Positions 16,906 to 26,261 of a DNA stretch of 64,000 nt are shown here, piece by piece. This DNA is from Planctomycetota bacterium (GTDB lineage Bacteria; Planctomycetota; Phycisphaerae; Sedimentisphaerales; Anaerohalosphaeraceae): assembly GCA_029552545.1 (NCBI GenBank), contig JAKPDO010000017.1, positions 1 through 64,000 of the forward strand, given 5' to 3'. The translations under genes and the position numbers were made by a program. The notes beneath the pieces were generated by a model. The model was not told where the DNA came from. It saw only the letters and a list, made by a program, of their open reading frames with translations, and did not search any database. The first letter of the stretch is position 1; each line of letters starts with the position of its first letter.

Positions 16906-18036
16906 ATGAAGCAGGTGAAATGGAGTATTCTTTTTGCAGCAGCGATTCTGTTTGTTCAAACCGCCCGTTCTGCGGAAAAGGAAGAGCCGGCCCTCAAAGA
17001 TGTTTTTGAAGGCAAATTCCGGGTGGGTGCGTCTCTGAATGCGGACCAGATACACGGGAAGATTCCATCGGAAACATCGCTGGTCGTTAAACACTTCAAT
17101 ACGATTACGGCGGAAAACGCGATGAAATGGGAAAGCATTCATCCGAAACCGGAGGAATACACATTCGAGACGGCGGATGCGTTTGTGGAGTTTGGGCAGA
17201 AAAACAAGATGTTTATCGTCGGTCATACCCTCGTCTGGCACAGTCAGACCCCGCGATGGGTCTTTCAAAACGCTGAAGGCGGTCCGGCGGGCAGACAGAT
17301 GCTTCTGCAACGAATGAAGGAGCATATCGAAACCGTGGTCGGCCGCTACAAGGGGCGTGTCCACGCCTGGGATGTGGTCAATGAGGCCATCGAGGCGGAC
17401 GGAAGTCTGCGCAAGAGCCCGTGGCTGCAAATCATCGGCCCGGATTATATCGCCCGCGCATTCGAGTTTGCTCATGCGGCTGACCCGGAGGCGGAACTGT
17501 ACTACAACGATTATGACGAGTGGAAGCCCGGCAAGCGGCAAACCATCGTCAGTCTGGTCAATGAACTGCGGGAGAAAGGTATCCGGATTGACGGAATCGG
17601 GATGCAGGGACATTGGGGTCTGGATTATCCGGAGCTGGAAGAGGTCGAAAAAAGCATCGAAACCTTTGCCGCCCTCGGACTGAAGGTGATGATTACGGAA
17701 CTGGATGTGACGGTGCTCCCGCACGCCAGCCGGCAAACCGGAGCAGAAGTCGGTCAAAATTATGAACTCCGCAAAGAACTGAACCCGTGGCCGGACGGTC
17801 TGCCCGATGAAATGCAGGAAAAACTGGCCAGCCGTTATGCAGATATTTTTGCCCTGTTCTGCAAACACGCCGACAAAATCGACCGGGTGACGTTCTGGAA
17901 TGTCCACGACGGCAATTCGTGGAGAAATAACTGGCCGGTGCGGGGGCGGACGGATTATCCGCTGCTGTTTGACCGGCAGGGCAAACCGAAACCGGCCTTT
18001 TATGCGGTGATAAAGACCGCAAAAGGAACCAATTAA
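16906..18036 (+). CDS. Endo-1,4-beta-xylanase, GH10
   Basis: A 376-residue secreted GH10 enzyme that cuts the xylan backbone. Signal peptide MKQVKWSILF to about RSAEK; TIM-barrel motifs FNTITAENAMKWE, GHTLVWHSQTP, the acid/base Glu160 in DVVNEAI, ELYYNDYDE, GIGMQGHWG, and the nucleophile Glu265 in ITELDV, ending with FWNVHDGNSW. A single-domain enzyme of normal length with no binding module. ATG 16906 is preferred over 16888 because AAAGGAA lies 7 bases upstream and it gives a clean signal peptide. It is downstream of the symporter with a 27-base gap, so probably co-transcribed. Confidence 0.94.
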   Translation: MKQVKWSILFAAAILFVQTARSAEKEEPALKDVFEGKFRVGASLNADQIHGKIPSETSLVVKHFNTITAENAMKWESIHPKPEEYTFETADAFVEFGQKNKMFIVGHTLVWHSQTPRWVFQNAEGGPAGRQMLLQRMKEHIETVVGRYKGRVHAWDVVNEAIEADGSLRKSPWLQIIGPDYIARAFEFAHAADPEAELYYNDYDEWKPGKRQTIVSLVNELREKGIRIDGIGMQGHWGLDYPELEEVEKSIETFAALGLKVMITELDVTVLPHASRQTGAEVGQNYELRKELNPWPDGLPDEMQEKLASRYADIFALFCKHADKIDRVTFWNVHDGNSWRNNWPVRGRTDYPLLFDRQGKPKPAFYAVIKTAKGTN

Positions 18037-18086
18037 AACAAGAGTGTGCGCAAGGGGAAAAAACCTTGCCCGCACGGGGGAAACAT

Positions 18087-18116
18087 TTGACAAAGGGTGT
18101 TTTCCCGACGGATAAT
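18087..18116 (+). promoter_or_regulatory. Putative promoter upstream of GH3
   Basis: TTGACA (18087-18092) and GATAAT (18111-18116) with 18 bases between. The layout resembles the lacI promoter, sharing TTGACA, an internal CCGAC and GATAAT, followed by a half operator. Confidence 0.5.
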
Positions 18117-18126
18117 CATTTACTGA
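18109..18126. promoter_or_regulatory. Degenerate LacI-type operator at the GH3 promoter
   Basis: Matches the extended operator core at 12 of 18 positions, with the right half TTTACTGA intact and the left half reduced to TAA-C. It overlaps the putative -10 box. It could be a weak operator or a relic. Confidence 0.4.
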
Positions 18127-18218
18127 GAGAAGGGACGTTTTCCTAATGTAAAAGGCGGAAACCGCCGGCAAAAGGTTTCGATTGAATAATTGTTAAACTG
18201 GAGAAAGAACGGCTAAAA

Positions 18219-20519
18219 ATGAAAACGGCATCCAAGAGCAAACCATCCTATCTAAATCCCTCTCTGCCTGTGGAAAAACGGGTTCAAGACCTTCTCTCAC
18301 GAATGACCCTCGAAGAAAAAGTGGCCCAGATGCTCTGCGTCTGGAATGAGAAAAAAAACACCCTGCTCAATGAAAAAGGGCAATTTGACCCGGACAAGGC
18401 CAAAGCCAGCTATCGAGACGGCTTTGGGCTGGGGCAGGTAGGACGTCCGAGCGATGCCGGGGGCGGAACAACACCGCGGCAGACCGCGGAACTGACCAAC
18501 GCCATCCAGAAATTTTTTATCGAGAACAGCCGGTTGGGAATTCCGGTGTTTTTCCATGAAGAATGTCTGCACGGACATGCAGCACCGGAGGCCACCAGTT
18601 TCCCGCAGCCGATCGGGCTGGCGTCCACGTTTGACCCGGAACTGGCCGAGCGGCTGTATGCAATGACGGCCTATGAAGCCCGGGTGCGGGGAACGCATCA
18701 GGCCCTTACCCCCGTGGTGGATGTGGCACGAGACCCACGATGGGGACGTGTGGAGGAAACCTTCGGGGAAGACCCCTATCTGGCGGCGTGCATGGGGGCG
18801 GCGGCAGTGCGGGGATTTCAGGGTGACCGAAATTTCAAGGACAAAAAACATCTGATTGCCACGCTTAAGCACTTTGCCGCACACGGCCAGCCGGAGTCGG
18901 GAACAAACTGTGCTCCGGTCAATGTCTCGATGCGCATCCTGCGGGAGGTGTTTTTGTACCCGTTCAAAAAATGCGTCGAGGCGGGGGTTGTGAGCGTGAT
19001 GGCCTCCTACAACGAAATCGACGGCGTGCCCTCTCATGCCAACCGATGGCTGCTGCGGGAGGTGCTGCGGAAAGAATGGGGTTTTAAAGGATACGTGGTC
19101 TCCGACTATTACGCCGTTCGGGAACTGTATGACCGGCCCGGGCTTTTCGGCCATCACGTAGCGGCCAGTCAAAAAGAAGCGGCGGTGCTGGCGGCCAAGG
19201 CGGGCGTCAATATCGAACTGCCGGAGCCGGACTGCTATCCGCATCTGGCGGCGGCGGTGCGGGAAGGCCTGATTGAGGAATCGGTGCTGGATGAGCTGAT
19301 TGCCCCGATGCTCGAATGGAAGTTTCGGATGGGACTTTTTGAAGACCCGTACGTGGACCCGGACGAAGCCGAAAAAGTTGTGGGATGCCCGGCCCATGCG
19401 CAGCTGGCCCTGGAGGCGGCCCGCAAGACGATTACGCTCCTGAAAAACGAGGGCGGCCTCGCTCCGCTGGATTTAAAGAAAATCCGGACGATTGCCGTCA
19501 TCGGCCCCAACGCCGACCGCGTGCTTTTGGGCGGATACAGCAGCACACCCAAACATTTCGTTACGGTGCTGCAGGGCATTCGGGAGTATGTCGGCGGACA
19601 GGCCGACGTGCTCTATCACGAAGGATGCAAGATTACGGTCGGCGGCTCCTGGGCACAGGACGAAGTGGTGCTCAGCGACCCGGCTGAAGACCGCAAGTCG
19701 ATTGCCGAGGCCGTCCAGGCCGCCCGGCGGGCCGATGTCGTCATTTTGGCCATCGGCGGCAATGAGCAGACCTCCCGCGAGGCCTATGAGAAGAACCATC
19801 TGGGCGACCGGGCCAGTCTGGAAATGGTTGGTCTGCAGGATGAGCTGGTTAACGCACTGGCGGAAACCGGAAAGCCCATCATCGCCCTGCTGTTCAACGG
19901 CCGGCCTTTGTCCGTCCGCAATCTGGCCGCCAAGGTGCCGGTGATTTTTGAGTGCTGGTATCTGGGGCAGGAGGCCGGACGGGCCGTTGCCGAAGTCCTG
20001 TTCGGACAGGTCAATCCGAGCGGAAAACTGCCGATTACGATTCCCCGTTCGGTGGGACATATTCCGGCCTACTACAACTACAAGCCGTCCGCCCGCCGCG
20101 GGTACCTCTTCGACGAAATCAGCCCGCTGTTCGCATTCGGCTACGGGCTCAGCTATACGACGTTCCGATTCGAGAATCTGCGTCTGGAGAAAAGCACGAT
20201 TCGGCCCGACCAGTCCACGCGCGTTCTGGTGGATGTGACCAATACCGGCAAACTTGCCGGAGATGAAGTCGTCCAGATGTACATCCGGGACTGCGTCAGT
20301 TCCGTAACGCGGCCGGTCAAGGAGCTGAAAGGATTCAAACGCATCACCCTGCAGCCCGGACAGACCCAAACCGTCGCCCTGCCGATTGAACCGGAGCATC
20401 TGGCGTTTTACGACATCCATATGAATTACACGGTCGAACCGGGCGAGTTTGAAATCATGGTGGGCAGCTCCTCCCGAGACGAAGACCTGCAGAAGGTGAT
20501 TCTGACGGTTCAGAAATAA
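18219..20519 (+). CDS. GH3 beta-glycosidase (beta-xylosidase/beta-glucosidase), cytoplasmic
   Basis: A 766-residue three-domain GH3 enzyme: N-terminal TIM barrel (LTPVVDVARDPRWGRVEETFGEDPYL; KHFAAHGQPESG), nucleophile Asp296 in VVSDYYAV, an alpha/beta sandwich (AVIGPNAD, ILAIGGNEQTSRE), and the C-terminal fibronectin-III-like domain (DEVVQMYIRD, GFKRITLQPGQT). There is no signal peptide, so it should act in the cytoplasm on imported oligosaccharides. Whether xylose, glucose or arabinose is released cannot be read from sequence. Its own promoter-like sequence and a degenerate operator precede it, and GH35 follows 50 bases downstream. Confidence 0.92.
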   Translation: MKTASKSKPSYLNPSLPVEKRVQDLLSRMTLEEKVAQMLCVWNEKKNTLLNEKGQFDPDKAKASYRDGFGLGQVGRPSDAGGGTTPRQTAELTNAIQKFFIENSRLGIPVFFHEECLHGHAAPEATSFPQPIGLASTFDPELAERLYAMTAYEARVRGTHQALTPVVDVARDPRWGRVEETFGEDPYLAACMGAAAVRGFQGDRNFKDKKHLIATLKHFAAHGQPESGTNCAPVNVSMRILREVFLYPFKKCVEAGVVSVMASYNEIDGVPSHANRWLLREVLRKEWGFKGYVVSDYYAVRELYDRPGLFGHHVAASQKEAAVLAAKAGVNIELPEPDCYPHLAAAVREGLIEESVLDELIAPMLEWKFRMGLFEDPYVDPDEAEKVVGCPAHAQLALEAARKTITLLKNEGGLAPLDLKKIRTIAVIGPNADRVLLGGYSSTPKHFVTVLQGIREYVGGQADVLYHEGCKITVGGSWAQDEVVLSDPAEDRKSIAEAVQAARRADVVILAIGGNEQTSREAYEKNHLGDRASLEMVGLQDELVNALAETGKPIIALLFNGRPLSVRNLAAKVPVIFECWYLGQEAGRAVAEVLFGQVNPSGKLPITIPRSVGHIPAYYNYKPSARRGYLFDEISPLFAFGYGLSYTTFRFENLRLEKSTIRPDQSTRVLVDVTNTGKLAGDEVVQMYIRDCVSSVTRPVKELKGFKRITLQPGQTQTVALPIEPEHLAFYDIHMNYTVEPGEFEIMVGSSSRDEDLQKVILTVQK

Positions 20520-20570
20520 TCGAAGAATGACGCGTCAAACAGAACAGACAGAAGAGAAGGGAGATACTCT

Positions 20571-22187
20571 ATGCGGACACGCTGCGTCTTGTGGGGCTGG
20601 CTGCTCTGGACGGGGGCAATTTTTGCGGCGGATATCCCGCACCTGCGGCGAATCGGCGAGCATCTTCATCTGTTCGTCGAGAACGAGCCGTTTCTGATGC
20701 TGGCCGGGGAGGTCGGCAATTCGGCGGCGACGGAGCTGTCCTATCTGGAACCCGCCTGGCCGCGATTCAAACAAATGCAGATGAATACCGTGCTGGTGCC
20801 GGTGTACTGGGACCTGCTCGAGCCGGAGGAGGGACGCTTCGATTTTTCGCAGGTGGACGGCCTGATTGAGCAGGCACGGGCACACCAAATGCGGCTGGTG
20901 CTGCTGTGGTTTGGGACCTGGAAAAACAGCATGTCCTGCTATGCGCCGGCGTGGGTCAAGCAGGACTGGCGGCGGTTTGAGCGCGTGCGGCTCAAAGACG
21001 GGCGGACACTGGAAATCCTGTCGGCCTTCTGTCCGGAGAATCTGCGGGCGGATACAGCGGCGTTCCGGGCCCTGATGCGGCACCTTCGCCAAATGGATGA
21101 AAAACAGCAGACCGTCCTGATGGTCCAGGTGGAAAACGAAGTCGGAATGCTGGAGGATGCGCGGGAATGGGGCCGTGCGGCCAATGAGGCCTTTGCCGGA
21201 CCTGTGCCGACGGAGTTAATGGACTATCTGGCCGGCCGAAAAGAGACACTGCATCCGGCCCTGCGGGCCCTTTGGGCCAAACAGGGTTTTCGCACCAGCG
21301 GCACCTGGCAGCAGGTCTTCGGCAAAGGGCTCGAAACGGATGAGATTTTTACGGCCTGGCACTATGGGCGTTATGTGCAGGCGGTTGCGGCGGCGGGCAA
21401 GGCGGAATATCCGCTGCCGATGTTTGTCAATGCGGCCCTGAATCGTCCAAATAAAAAGCCGGGCGAGTACCCCAGCGGAGGCCCCCTGCCGCATCTGATG
21501 GACATCTGGAAGGCGGCAGCCAAAGACATCGATTTTCTGGCACCGGATATTTATTTCCCCAATGTCGCATTCTGGTGCGAACAATACACCCGAACAGATA
21601 ATCCCCTGTTTATTCCGGAAATCCGCAAGGGGCCGGAATGCGGCGTGCAGGTGTTTTATGCTGTCGGGAAACACCGGGCCATCGGCTTTAGCCCCTTTGC
21701 GATTGATACGGCCGATGAGAAGACGGCGGCGGCCCTCGGACAGGCGTATGCGATTCTGGGGGGACTGTTTGGGGAACTTACATCCTCCAAAGAACCGCCG
21801 GCGATGTACGGGGTGCTTTTGGATAAGGAAAAATCCGCAGACAACGTCCAGTTGGGCAAATACCGCATTCACATTCGCCACGATTACACCTGGGGCTGGT
21901 CCGGCGGTGACTCCAATGCCTATTCATGGCCGCAGGCGGGTGGTCTGGTTGCTCAGGTCGGACCGGACACCTTTTGGACCGCCGGTCAGGGAATTATCCT
22001 CACCTTTCAATCCGCCAATCCAAATGAAAACGTCGGGATTTTATGGATAGAAGAGGGGCAGTTCCAAAACGGACAATGGGTTCGGACACGCCGGCTGAGC
22101 GGCGATGAAAGCCATCAGGGCCGTCATGTCCGGCTGCCGATGGGCGAATACGGCGTGCAGCGGTTTCGCCTGTATTGTTATCAATAA
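20571..22187 (+). CDS. GH35-type beta-galactosidase (DUF5597-like)
   Basis: A 538-residue exported enzyme; the leader ends near AIFAADI. The N-terminal half is a GH35-like barrel: FLMLAGEVGNSAATELSYL, NTVLVPVYWDLLEPEEGRFDF split by the usual GH35 turn, the acid/base Glu in LMVQVENEVG, and a probable nucleophile Glu in LFIPEIRKG. The C-terminal region matches the short beta domain (DUF5597 type) of bacterial GH35 enzymes linked to hemicellulose use. It probably trims terminal galactose from xyloglucan or galactosylated xylan. It ends with a 7-base convergent overlap with the GH30 gene. The family is fairly certain; the substrate is inferred. Confidence 0.82.
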   Translation: MRTRCVLWGWLLWTGAIFAADIPHLRRIGEHLHLFVENEPFLMLAGEVGNSAATELSYLEPAWPRFKQMQMNTVLVPVYWDLLEPEEGRFDFSQVDGLIEQARAHQMRLVLLWFGTWKNSMSCYAPAWVKQDWRRFERVRLKDGRTLEILSAFCPENLRADTAAFRALMRHLRQMDEKQQTVLMVQVENEVGMLEDAREWGRAANEAFAGPVPTELMDYLAGRKETLHPALRALWAKQGFRTSGTWQQVFGKGLETDEIFTAWHYGRYVQAVAAAGKAEYPLPMFVNAALNRPNKKPGEYPSGGPLPHLMDIWKAAAKDIDFLAPDIYFPNVAFWCEQYTRTDNPLFIPEIRKGPECGVQVFYAVGKHRAIGFSPFAIDTADEKTAAALGQAYAILGGLFGELTSSKEPPAMYGVLLDKEKSADNVQLGKYRIHIRHDYTWGWSGGDSNAYSWPQAGGLVAQVGPDTFWTAGQGIILTFQSANPNENVGILWIEEGQFQNGQWVRTRRLSGDESHQGRHVRLPMGEYGVQRFRLYCYQ

Positions 22188-25100
22188 GTCAGCCGGAGCC
22201 AGCCGGCAGCAAACCCCGCCAGTTCGGTCAGGTCAATCCGGCAGTCGCTGTTGAGGTCCAGACGCCCGCAGTCTTCCGCCAGCCAGGATTCAATAAAAAT
22301 CGGCAGGTCATCGAGATTGACCGTAAGGTCCCAATTGAAATCACCGTAGAGCCAGTCCCTCGGAATTCCCTGCACAACAAAGCCGAGCACGGCTTGTCGG
22401 TTGACACTTGAATGAGTCAAGGCAGGGGTTTCATCTGCGGCCTGGCCGGCGGTTTTATAGGCGACCACACCATCGGCGGAAGAAATGGTCAATTCAACGG
22501 CCTTGAGAAAACCATTTTCAGGGGTGTACGTGCCCGTATTGCCGCAGGCCCCGACGGCGACAACCAAATCCCCCGCTTCGGCATAGAGAGGAGCCGTGGA
22601 GACCGTGGCGGTCGTGCCGCTGTTGACGGCTTTGAAGGAAACGGGTGAGGTCGGATGGACATTAAACAAAAAGGCAGAGGCATATCCGACACTGCTTGGG
22701 GTAACATTCCAGGTTGGAACAAACGTACCGGAGGAGGCCGCGGCAATGCCGGCTTCATTAAGAATGAAGGCGGCCGTATAAATTCGTGTGGTTGTTCCGT
22801 GTTCCCGTTCGGCGATTTTGAGCATCGGGACGCCGCCGTACGTCACAGAAGAGAGCGAAAGGGATGCACTTGCTTCGGCGTGGGCGGTAAAGACCAGAAG
22901 GCGATTGGAGCCGGCCAGCGCCGTATGAGACAGACCGCTTTGCCAATTGCTGAGGATTTGGACGGGAAGACGGGGATTTTCGGTTATCACAGAAATTTGC
23001 GAAGACCACTCTGTTTCATTTTGTGCGGCGGCGCTGTCGCGGGCTTTGAATCGGAAAACATATTCCGAAGCCGGAGAGAGCCACCTGATACTGTAAGCGG
23101 GTGAGGTCTGCCAGCCGCTGGACAAAGAGGGCTCGGTCAGGCATTCGAAATAGTACTCCACCGGCGGATTGTCATCCGTACAAGAAACAGCGGCCATTGT
23201 CAGGCGGGTCGGGCCTTCGGCTGTCGGCAGGAGCTGCCAAGCGGGCTGCGGAGACGGAGGCGTCAGATCGTATTCGAAGGAGGCATAAAGGGTATAATCG
23301 CCATCTACGGTAACTGTGGTGGAAGCGGCGGAAGGATTCGCAACTTTGCCGGCATCGACGGCTGTACCGGTCCACTGAACAAACCGCCAGGAGGCATCTG
23401 CGGAGGCGGCAATCGAAAGAACCGTTCCATTGTAATAAGTAAAGGTTCCTTCTCCGGGTGCGGATACAGCCCCGCCGTCGGAAGAGGATACCGTCAAGGT
23501 TCGCAATGGGCCTGTGTAGCCGGTCAGGGCCAGTGTTGTGACGGATTTGGGCGGGACAGAGAGCGGACCTCCGGTATACGTGCCGAGGTTGACACAATTT
23601 TCCGTCTGCGAAGTCCGATAGATAGTTCCGCCGGTGACGGTAAAATCAGAAAACGCAAGAGAAGCGTTTACCGTAATGCTGTCGCTGGTATTGATCAGAA
23701 CGGCAGTCAGGTTTTGATTGTTGGGGCTGATGTAGGCGGAAACACGAAGCAGCGGCGAATTCGAAGATGCTCCAATACGCTGCCAGCCGGAATGAATAAA
23801 GCCGGAAAACTGCTTAAAACCCCAGTAATCGGAGTTGATGGTGTAGGTGGAAGTGGAGTTGAGCGTAATCAGCCCGCCTTCGGAGCCCCAGAATAAATCC
23901 CAATACAAATAGGCGCTGACCTGCTCCACGGTCAGGGCATTGTGCAAAAGCAAAGCAAGGTTATAGGCATCGGGCCAGCTGCCGGTGGCCTTCTCGTATT
24001 CCGTCTGAAAGAGCGGCTTGGTGCCCCACTGAGCCCGGAAGCTCTGCATCGCGGTCAGGTAGGCATCGGGATTATCGCCGGCATTGATGTTGTAGAGATG
24101 GTGGGCGTAGCCGTACGCCTGTGCCGGATCAAGCAAAGCAGAGATATAAGCGGAAGGGCTGCTGCCGGCGGCGCCATATAAACCGGTGGTTTCCGGTGCG
24201 AGCATTTTGGGCATTGCAGTCCCGAATCGAGCATACAGTTCATTGTAAACGGCCTGAAAGGCCTTGTTGTAGCCGGCATAGGTTGAGGTTTCGCTCGGCT
24301 CATACCGGCAGGTATCCCAAGAGGCGGTCCAGTCCGGTTCATTCTGGATGCTCAGATAATCGATTGTAACGCCCAGATTGTTCCAGGCAGTGATGCTGTC
24401 GGCAAACCAGTCGGCCAGCTGGTCATAGGCATAATTGGAGGGGCCGCCGATGAGTGTTCCGCCGTTGGCGGTATCCCCGTTGCTTTTGAGGTAGGCCGGC
24501 GGCGACCAGCAGGAAAGCAAGACTTTCAGGGGGCGGCCGAGGGCTGCCTGGCCGGCGGCGATAATTTGGGCCGAACGGCTCATATAGTCCGCACCCCCCG
24601 ACTGGTCATAGGTATTGCGAACACGGTAGATATCCAGCCCGAGGTCGCGGAACAGGAGGTTGTAAAGTGTTGCCTTCTGGGTATGTCCGGTAAGCATGCT
24701 TTCATACCAGGCGCCGGCGGCTCCGAAACCCTCAATGGTCTGATAGCGGGCGGCAGCGGATATCTGGAGGGAGGCCTCATTGCTGACTGTCGGGCCGTAA
24801 ACGGCGGCATCATCCACATACAAATCCACTCCGGAGGCGGGACCTTCGAAATAGACCCACAATTCCGTGAGCGTGCCGGTGACGGTAACGGTGTAATTGC
24901 CGGACAGATAGACCCAGCCGGTGTCGTTTGCCGTACCGCTTGCCACATTGGTATAGGTCGTCCCGTTCCCGTCCGTTTTTTGGACGGAAACTTTAACCGT
25001 AGAACTGGCAGTACTGACGCGGACATAACCGGAAATCTGATAGGTTTGGCCCACAACCACTTTGTCCATCAGGGTTTGCTGAATACCCTGCCAGGTTGCG

Positions 25101-25300
25101 GTTCGTCCTGTTGCGCGGGCACTGTAAGAGCCGGAACGAACGGGCGAGGTGACGGCACTGATGGTGCAGCTGCGGGCCGCCCAGCCGGTGGTACCGCTTT
25201 CAAATCCGGGATTGGTCAGAACATTGGCATCGGCGAGCAGCCAAGAGGAAAACCAGAACAAAAAAACAGGCCCGAAAAGGAGCTCTTTGAATCGTTTCAT
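22181..25300 (-). CDS. Multidomain secreted GH30 glycosidase (xylanase-like) with CBM and dockerin-like tail
   Basis: A 1039-residue secreted modular enzyme. Order: signal peptide (1-25); CBM4/9- or CBM22-like module from NVLTNPGFESGTTGW (26-170); GH30 barrel and side beta domain (178-about 590) with acid/base Glu321 in IQNEPDW and nucleophile Glu434 in FQTEYEK; a bacterial-repeat domain beginning TVSSSDGGAVSAPG; a fibronectin-III-like domain; an unassigned beta-rich domain of about 190 residues; and two dockerin-like half repeats, GDFNWDLTVNLDDL and LDLNSDCRIDLTEL. GH30 includes glucuronoxylanases, which suits the neighbouring GH67 and GH10, but other GH30 activities are possible. The promoter carries a perfect LacI-type operator, so LacI control is well supported. 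Confidence 0.88.
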   Translation of the reverse strand: MKRFKELLFGPVFLFWFSSWLLADANVLTNPGFESGTTGWAARSCTISAVTSPVRSGSYSARATGRTATWQGIQQTLMDKVVVGQTYQISGYVRVSTASSTVKVSVQKTDGNGTTYTNVASGTANDTGWVYLSGNYTVTVTGTLTELWVYFEGPASGVDLYVDDAAVYGPTVSNEASLQISAAARYQTIEGFGAAGAWYESMLTGHTQKATLYNLLFRDLGLDIYRVRNTYDQSGGADYMSRSAQIIAAGQAALGRPLKVLLSCWSPPAYLKSNGDTANGGTLIGGPSNYAYDQLADWFADSITAWNNLGVTIDYLSIQNEPDWTASWDTCRYEPSETSTYAGYNKAFQAVYNELYARFGTAMPKMLAPETTGLYGAAGSSPSAYISALLDPAQAYGYAHHLYNINAGDNPDAYLTAMQSFRAQWGTKPLFQTEYEKATGSWPDAYNLALLLHNALTVEQVSAYLYWDLFWGSEGGLITLNSTSTYTINSDYWGFKQFSGFIHSGWQRIGASSNSPLLRVSAYISPNNQNLTAVLINTSDSITVNASLAFSDFTVTGGTIYRTSQTENCVNLGTYTGGPLSVPPKSVTTLALTGYTGPLRTLTVSSSDGGAVSAPGEGTFTYYNGTVLSIAASADASWRFVQWTGTAVDAGKVANPSAASTTVTVDGDYTLYASFEYDLTPPSPQPAWQLLPTAEGPTRLTMAAVSCTDDNPPVEYYFECLTEPSLSSGWQTSPAYSIRWLSPASEYVFRFKARDSAAAQNETEWSSQISVITENPRLPVQILSNWQSGLSHTALAGSNRLLVFTAHAEASASLSLSSVTYGGVPMLKIAEREHGTTTRIYTAAFILNEAGIAAASSGTFVPTWNVTPSSVGYASAFLFNVHPTSPVSFKAVNSGTTATVSTAPLYAEAGDLVVAVGACGNTGTYTPENGFLKAVELTISSADGVVAYKTAGQAADETPALTHSSVNRQAVLGFVVQGIPRDWLYGDFNWDLTVNLDDLPIFIESWLAEDCGRLDLNSDCRIDLTELAGFAAGWLRLTY

Positions 25301-25474
25301 CCCCTGTCTCCTGTCAAAGTTGGAAAGCAGCTTCCGTTAGACCCCCAAAAGGAATTGGAAAAGACAGATAAGCCGGCTGGGCAGGCAGATTTTGCCATAG
25401 TCTCTTCTCTCCCGGAATCCCTCGTACCGAATTGAACGTTTGCCCCCCTTCGGCCCGGCCAAATGTTCTTTTTC

Positions 25475-25488
25475 AGTAAACGTTTACT
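25475..25488. promoter_or_regulatory. LacI-family operator O3 at the GH30 promoter
   Basis: AGTAAACGTTTACT, identical over 14 bases to O1 and to the core of O2, about 18 kb from the lacI gene. Relative to the GH30 promoter it lies just downstream of the predicted transcription start, where a bound repressor would block transcription. Confidence 0.88.
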
Positions 25489-25499
25489 TCTTTTTCGTA

Positions 25500-25529
25500 A
25501 TTATAGTTTTTCAGGAGAAAAGAAGTCAA
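25500..25529 (-). promoter_or_regulatory. Sigma-70-type promoter of the GH30 gene
   Basis: On the minus strand, TTGACT (25529-25524), 18 bases, then a perfect TATAAT (25505-25500). The operator at 25488-25475 begins 11 bases after the -10 box. Confidence 0.75.
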
Positions 25530-25697
25530 GAACAAAATCCGAAAAGAACGATAAGATTTTTAGAATCAAGAAGTTGTGAAATCCTTGGCCCGAAAAAAAG
25601 AATCGTTGGAAGCAGCTATGTTCACGATTTTGAAAAACGGTCGGTTTTCTGTCCAATCATCTCGTCCAGCGGTATTACAAAGGGAGGAATAAGTGCA

Positions 25698-26261
25698 ATG
25701 AGTGAAGGACATTCTGACAATACGAGATTCAACAACCATAAATCGAGAGATGAACTGTTTTTTCAATTATTTATGACATATCAGAGAAACTTTTACGCCT
25801 TTATTCTTTCTTCTGTTCATAACTACGCGGACGCAAATGACTTACTGCAGGAAACCGCTACGGTAATGTGGCGAAAGTTTGATGAGTTCCAACAGGGTAC
25901 CAGTTTTTTGGCTTGGGGGATTACGATCGCCCATAATTTGGTATTAAAATTCTTTAACGAACATAAGAGATCCAGAATTCAGTTTGATGATGCCCTGCTG
26001 AAAGACTTGGCCGACACCACGATGAATGAAATCAAAAATGTCAATACCCTCACCGAGGCCCTGCGGCACTGCTTTCAGAAACTAAACGAAACAAACCAAA
26101 AACTCCTTCGACTCCGCTATCAGGAAGGGATGACGATTAAGGCCATTGCCAGCATGCTGGGCAAACCGGTTTTCGGAATGTACAAGGCGTTTGCCCGCCT
26201 TCAGGATGCCCTTCAGGTCTGCATTGAAAACACGCTTCGGCGGGAAGGAGCGGTCGAATGA
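25698..26261 (+). CDS. ECF-type RNA polymerase sigma factor
   Basis: A 187-residue sigma-70-family factor with region 2 (YADANDLLQETATVMWRKFDEF, FLAWGITIAHN) and region 4 (LRLRYQEGMTIKAIASMLGKP, then MYKAFARLQDAL). This style is common in Planctomycetota and Verrucomicrobia. The ATG at 25698 follows AGGGAGGA; earlier in-frame codons lack a ribosome-binding site. Its stop overlaps the FecR-like gene by four bases (ATGA), as expected for a sigma/anti-sigma pair. It likely directs transcription of surface-protein genes, perhaps the two immediately downstream. Confidence 0.9.
   Translation: MSEGHSDNTRFNNHKSRDELFFQLFMTYQRNFYAFILSSVHNYADANDLLQETATVMWRKFDEFQQGTSFLAWGITIAHNLVLKFFNEHKRSRIQFDDALLKDLADTTMNEIKNVNTLTEALRHCFQKLNETNQKLLRLRYQEGMTIKAIASMLGKPVFGMYKAFARLQDALQVCIENTLRREGAVE

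Larger units (their letters stand above)
25301..25697. other. Divergent control region between GH30 and the ECF sigma gene
   Basis: About 400 bases without a gene. It holds the GH30 promoter, a LacI-type operator and an estimated 190-base GH30 leader on the minus strand, then the upstream region of the sigma factor, where I cannot pick a confident promoter. Confidence 0.7.

Noticed and set aside
16411..18171. 586-residue minus-strand frame opposite the symporter and GH10
   Set aside because: Covers two well-identified plus-strand genes and has no recognisable domain.
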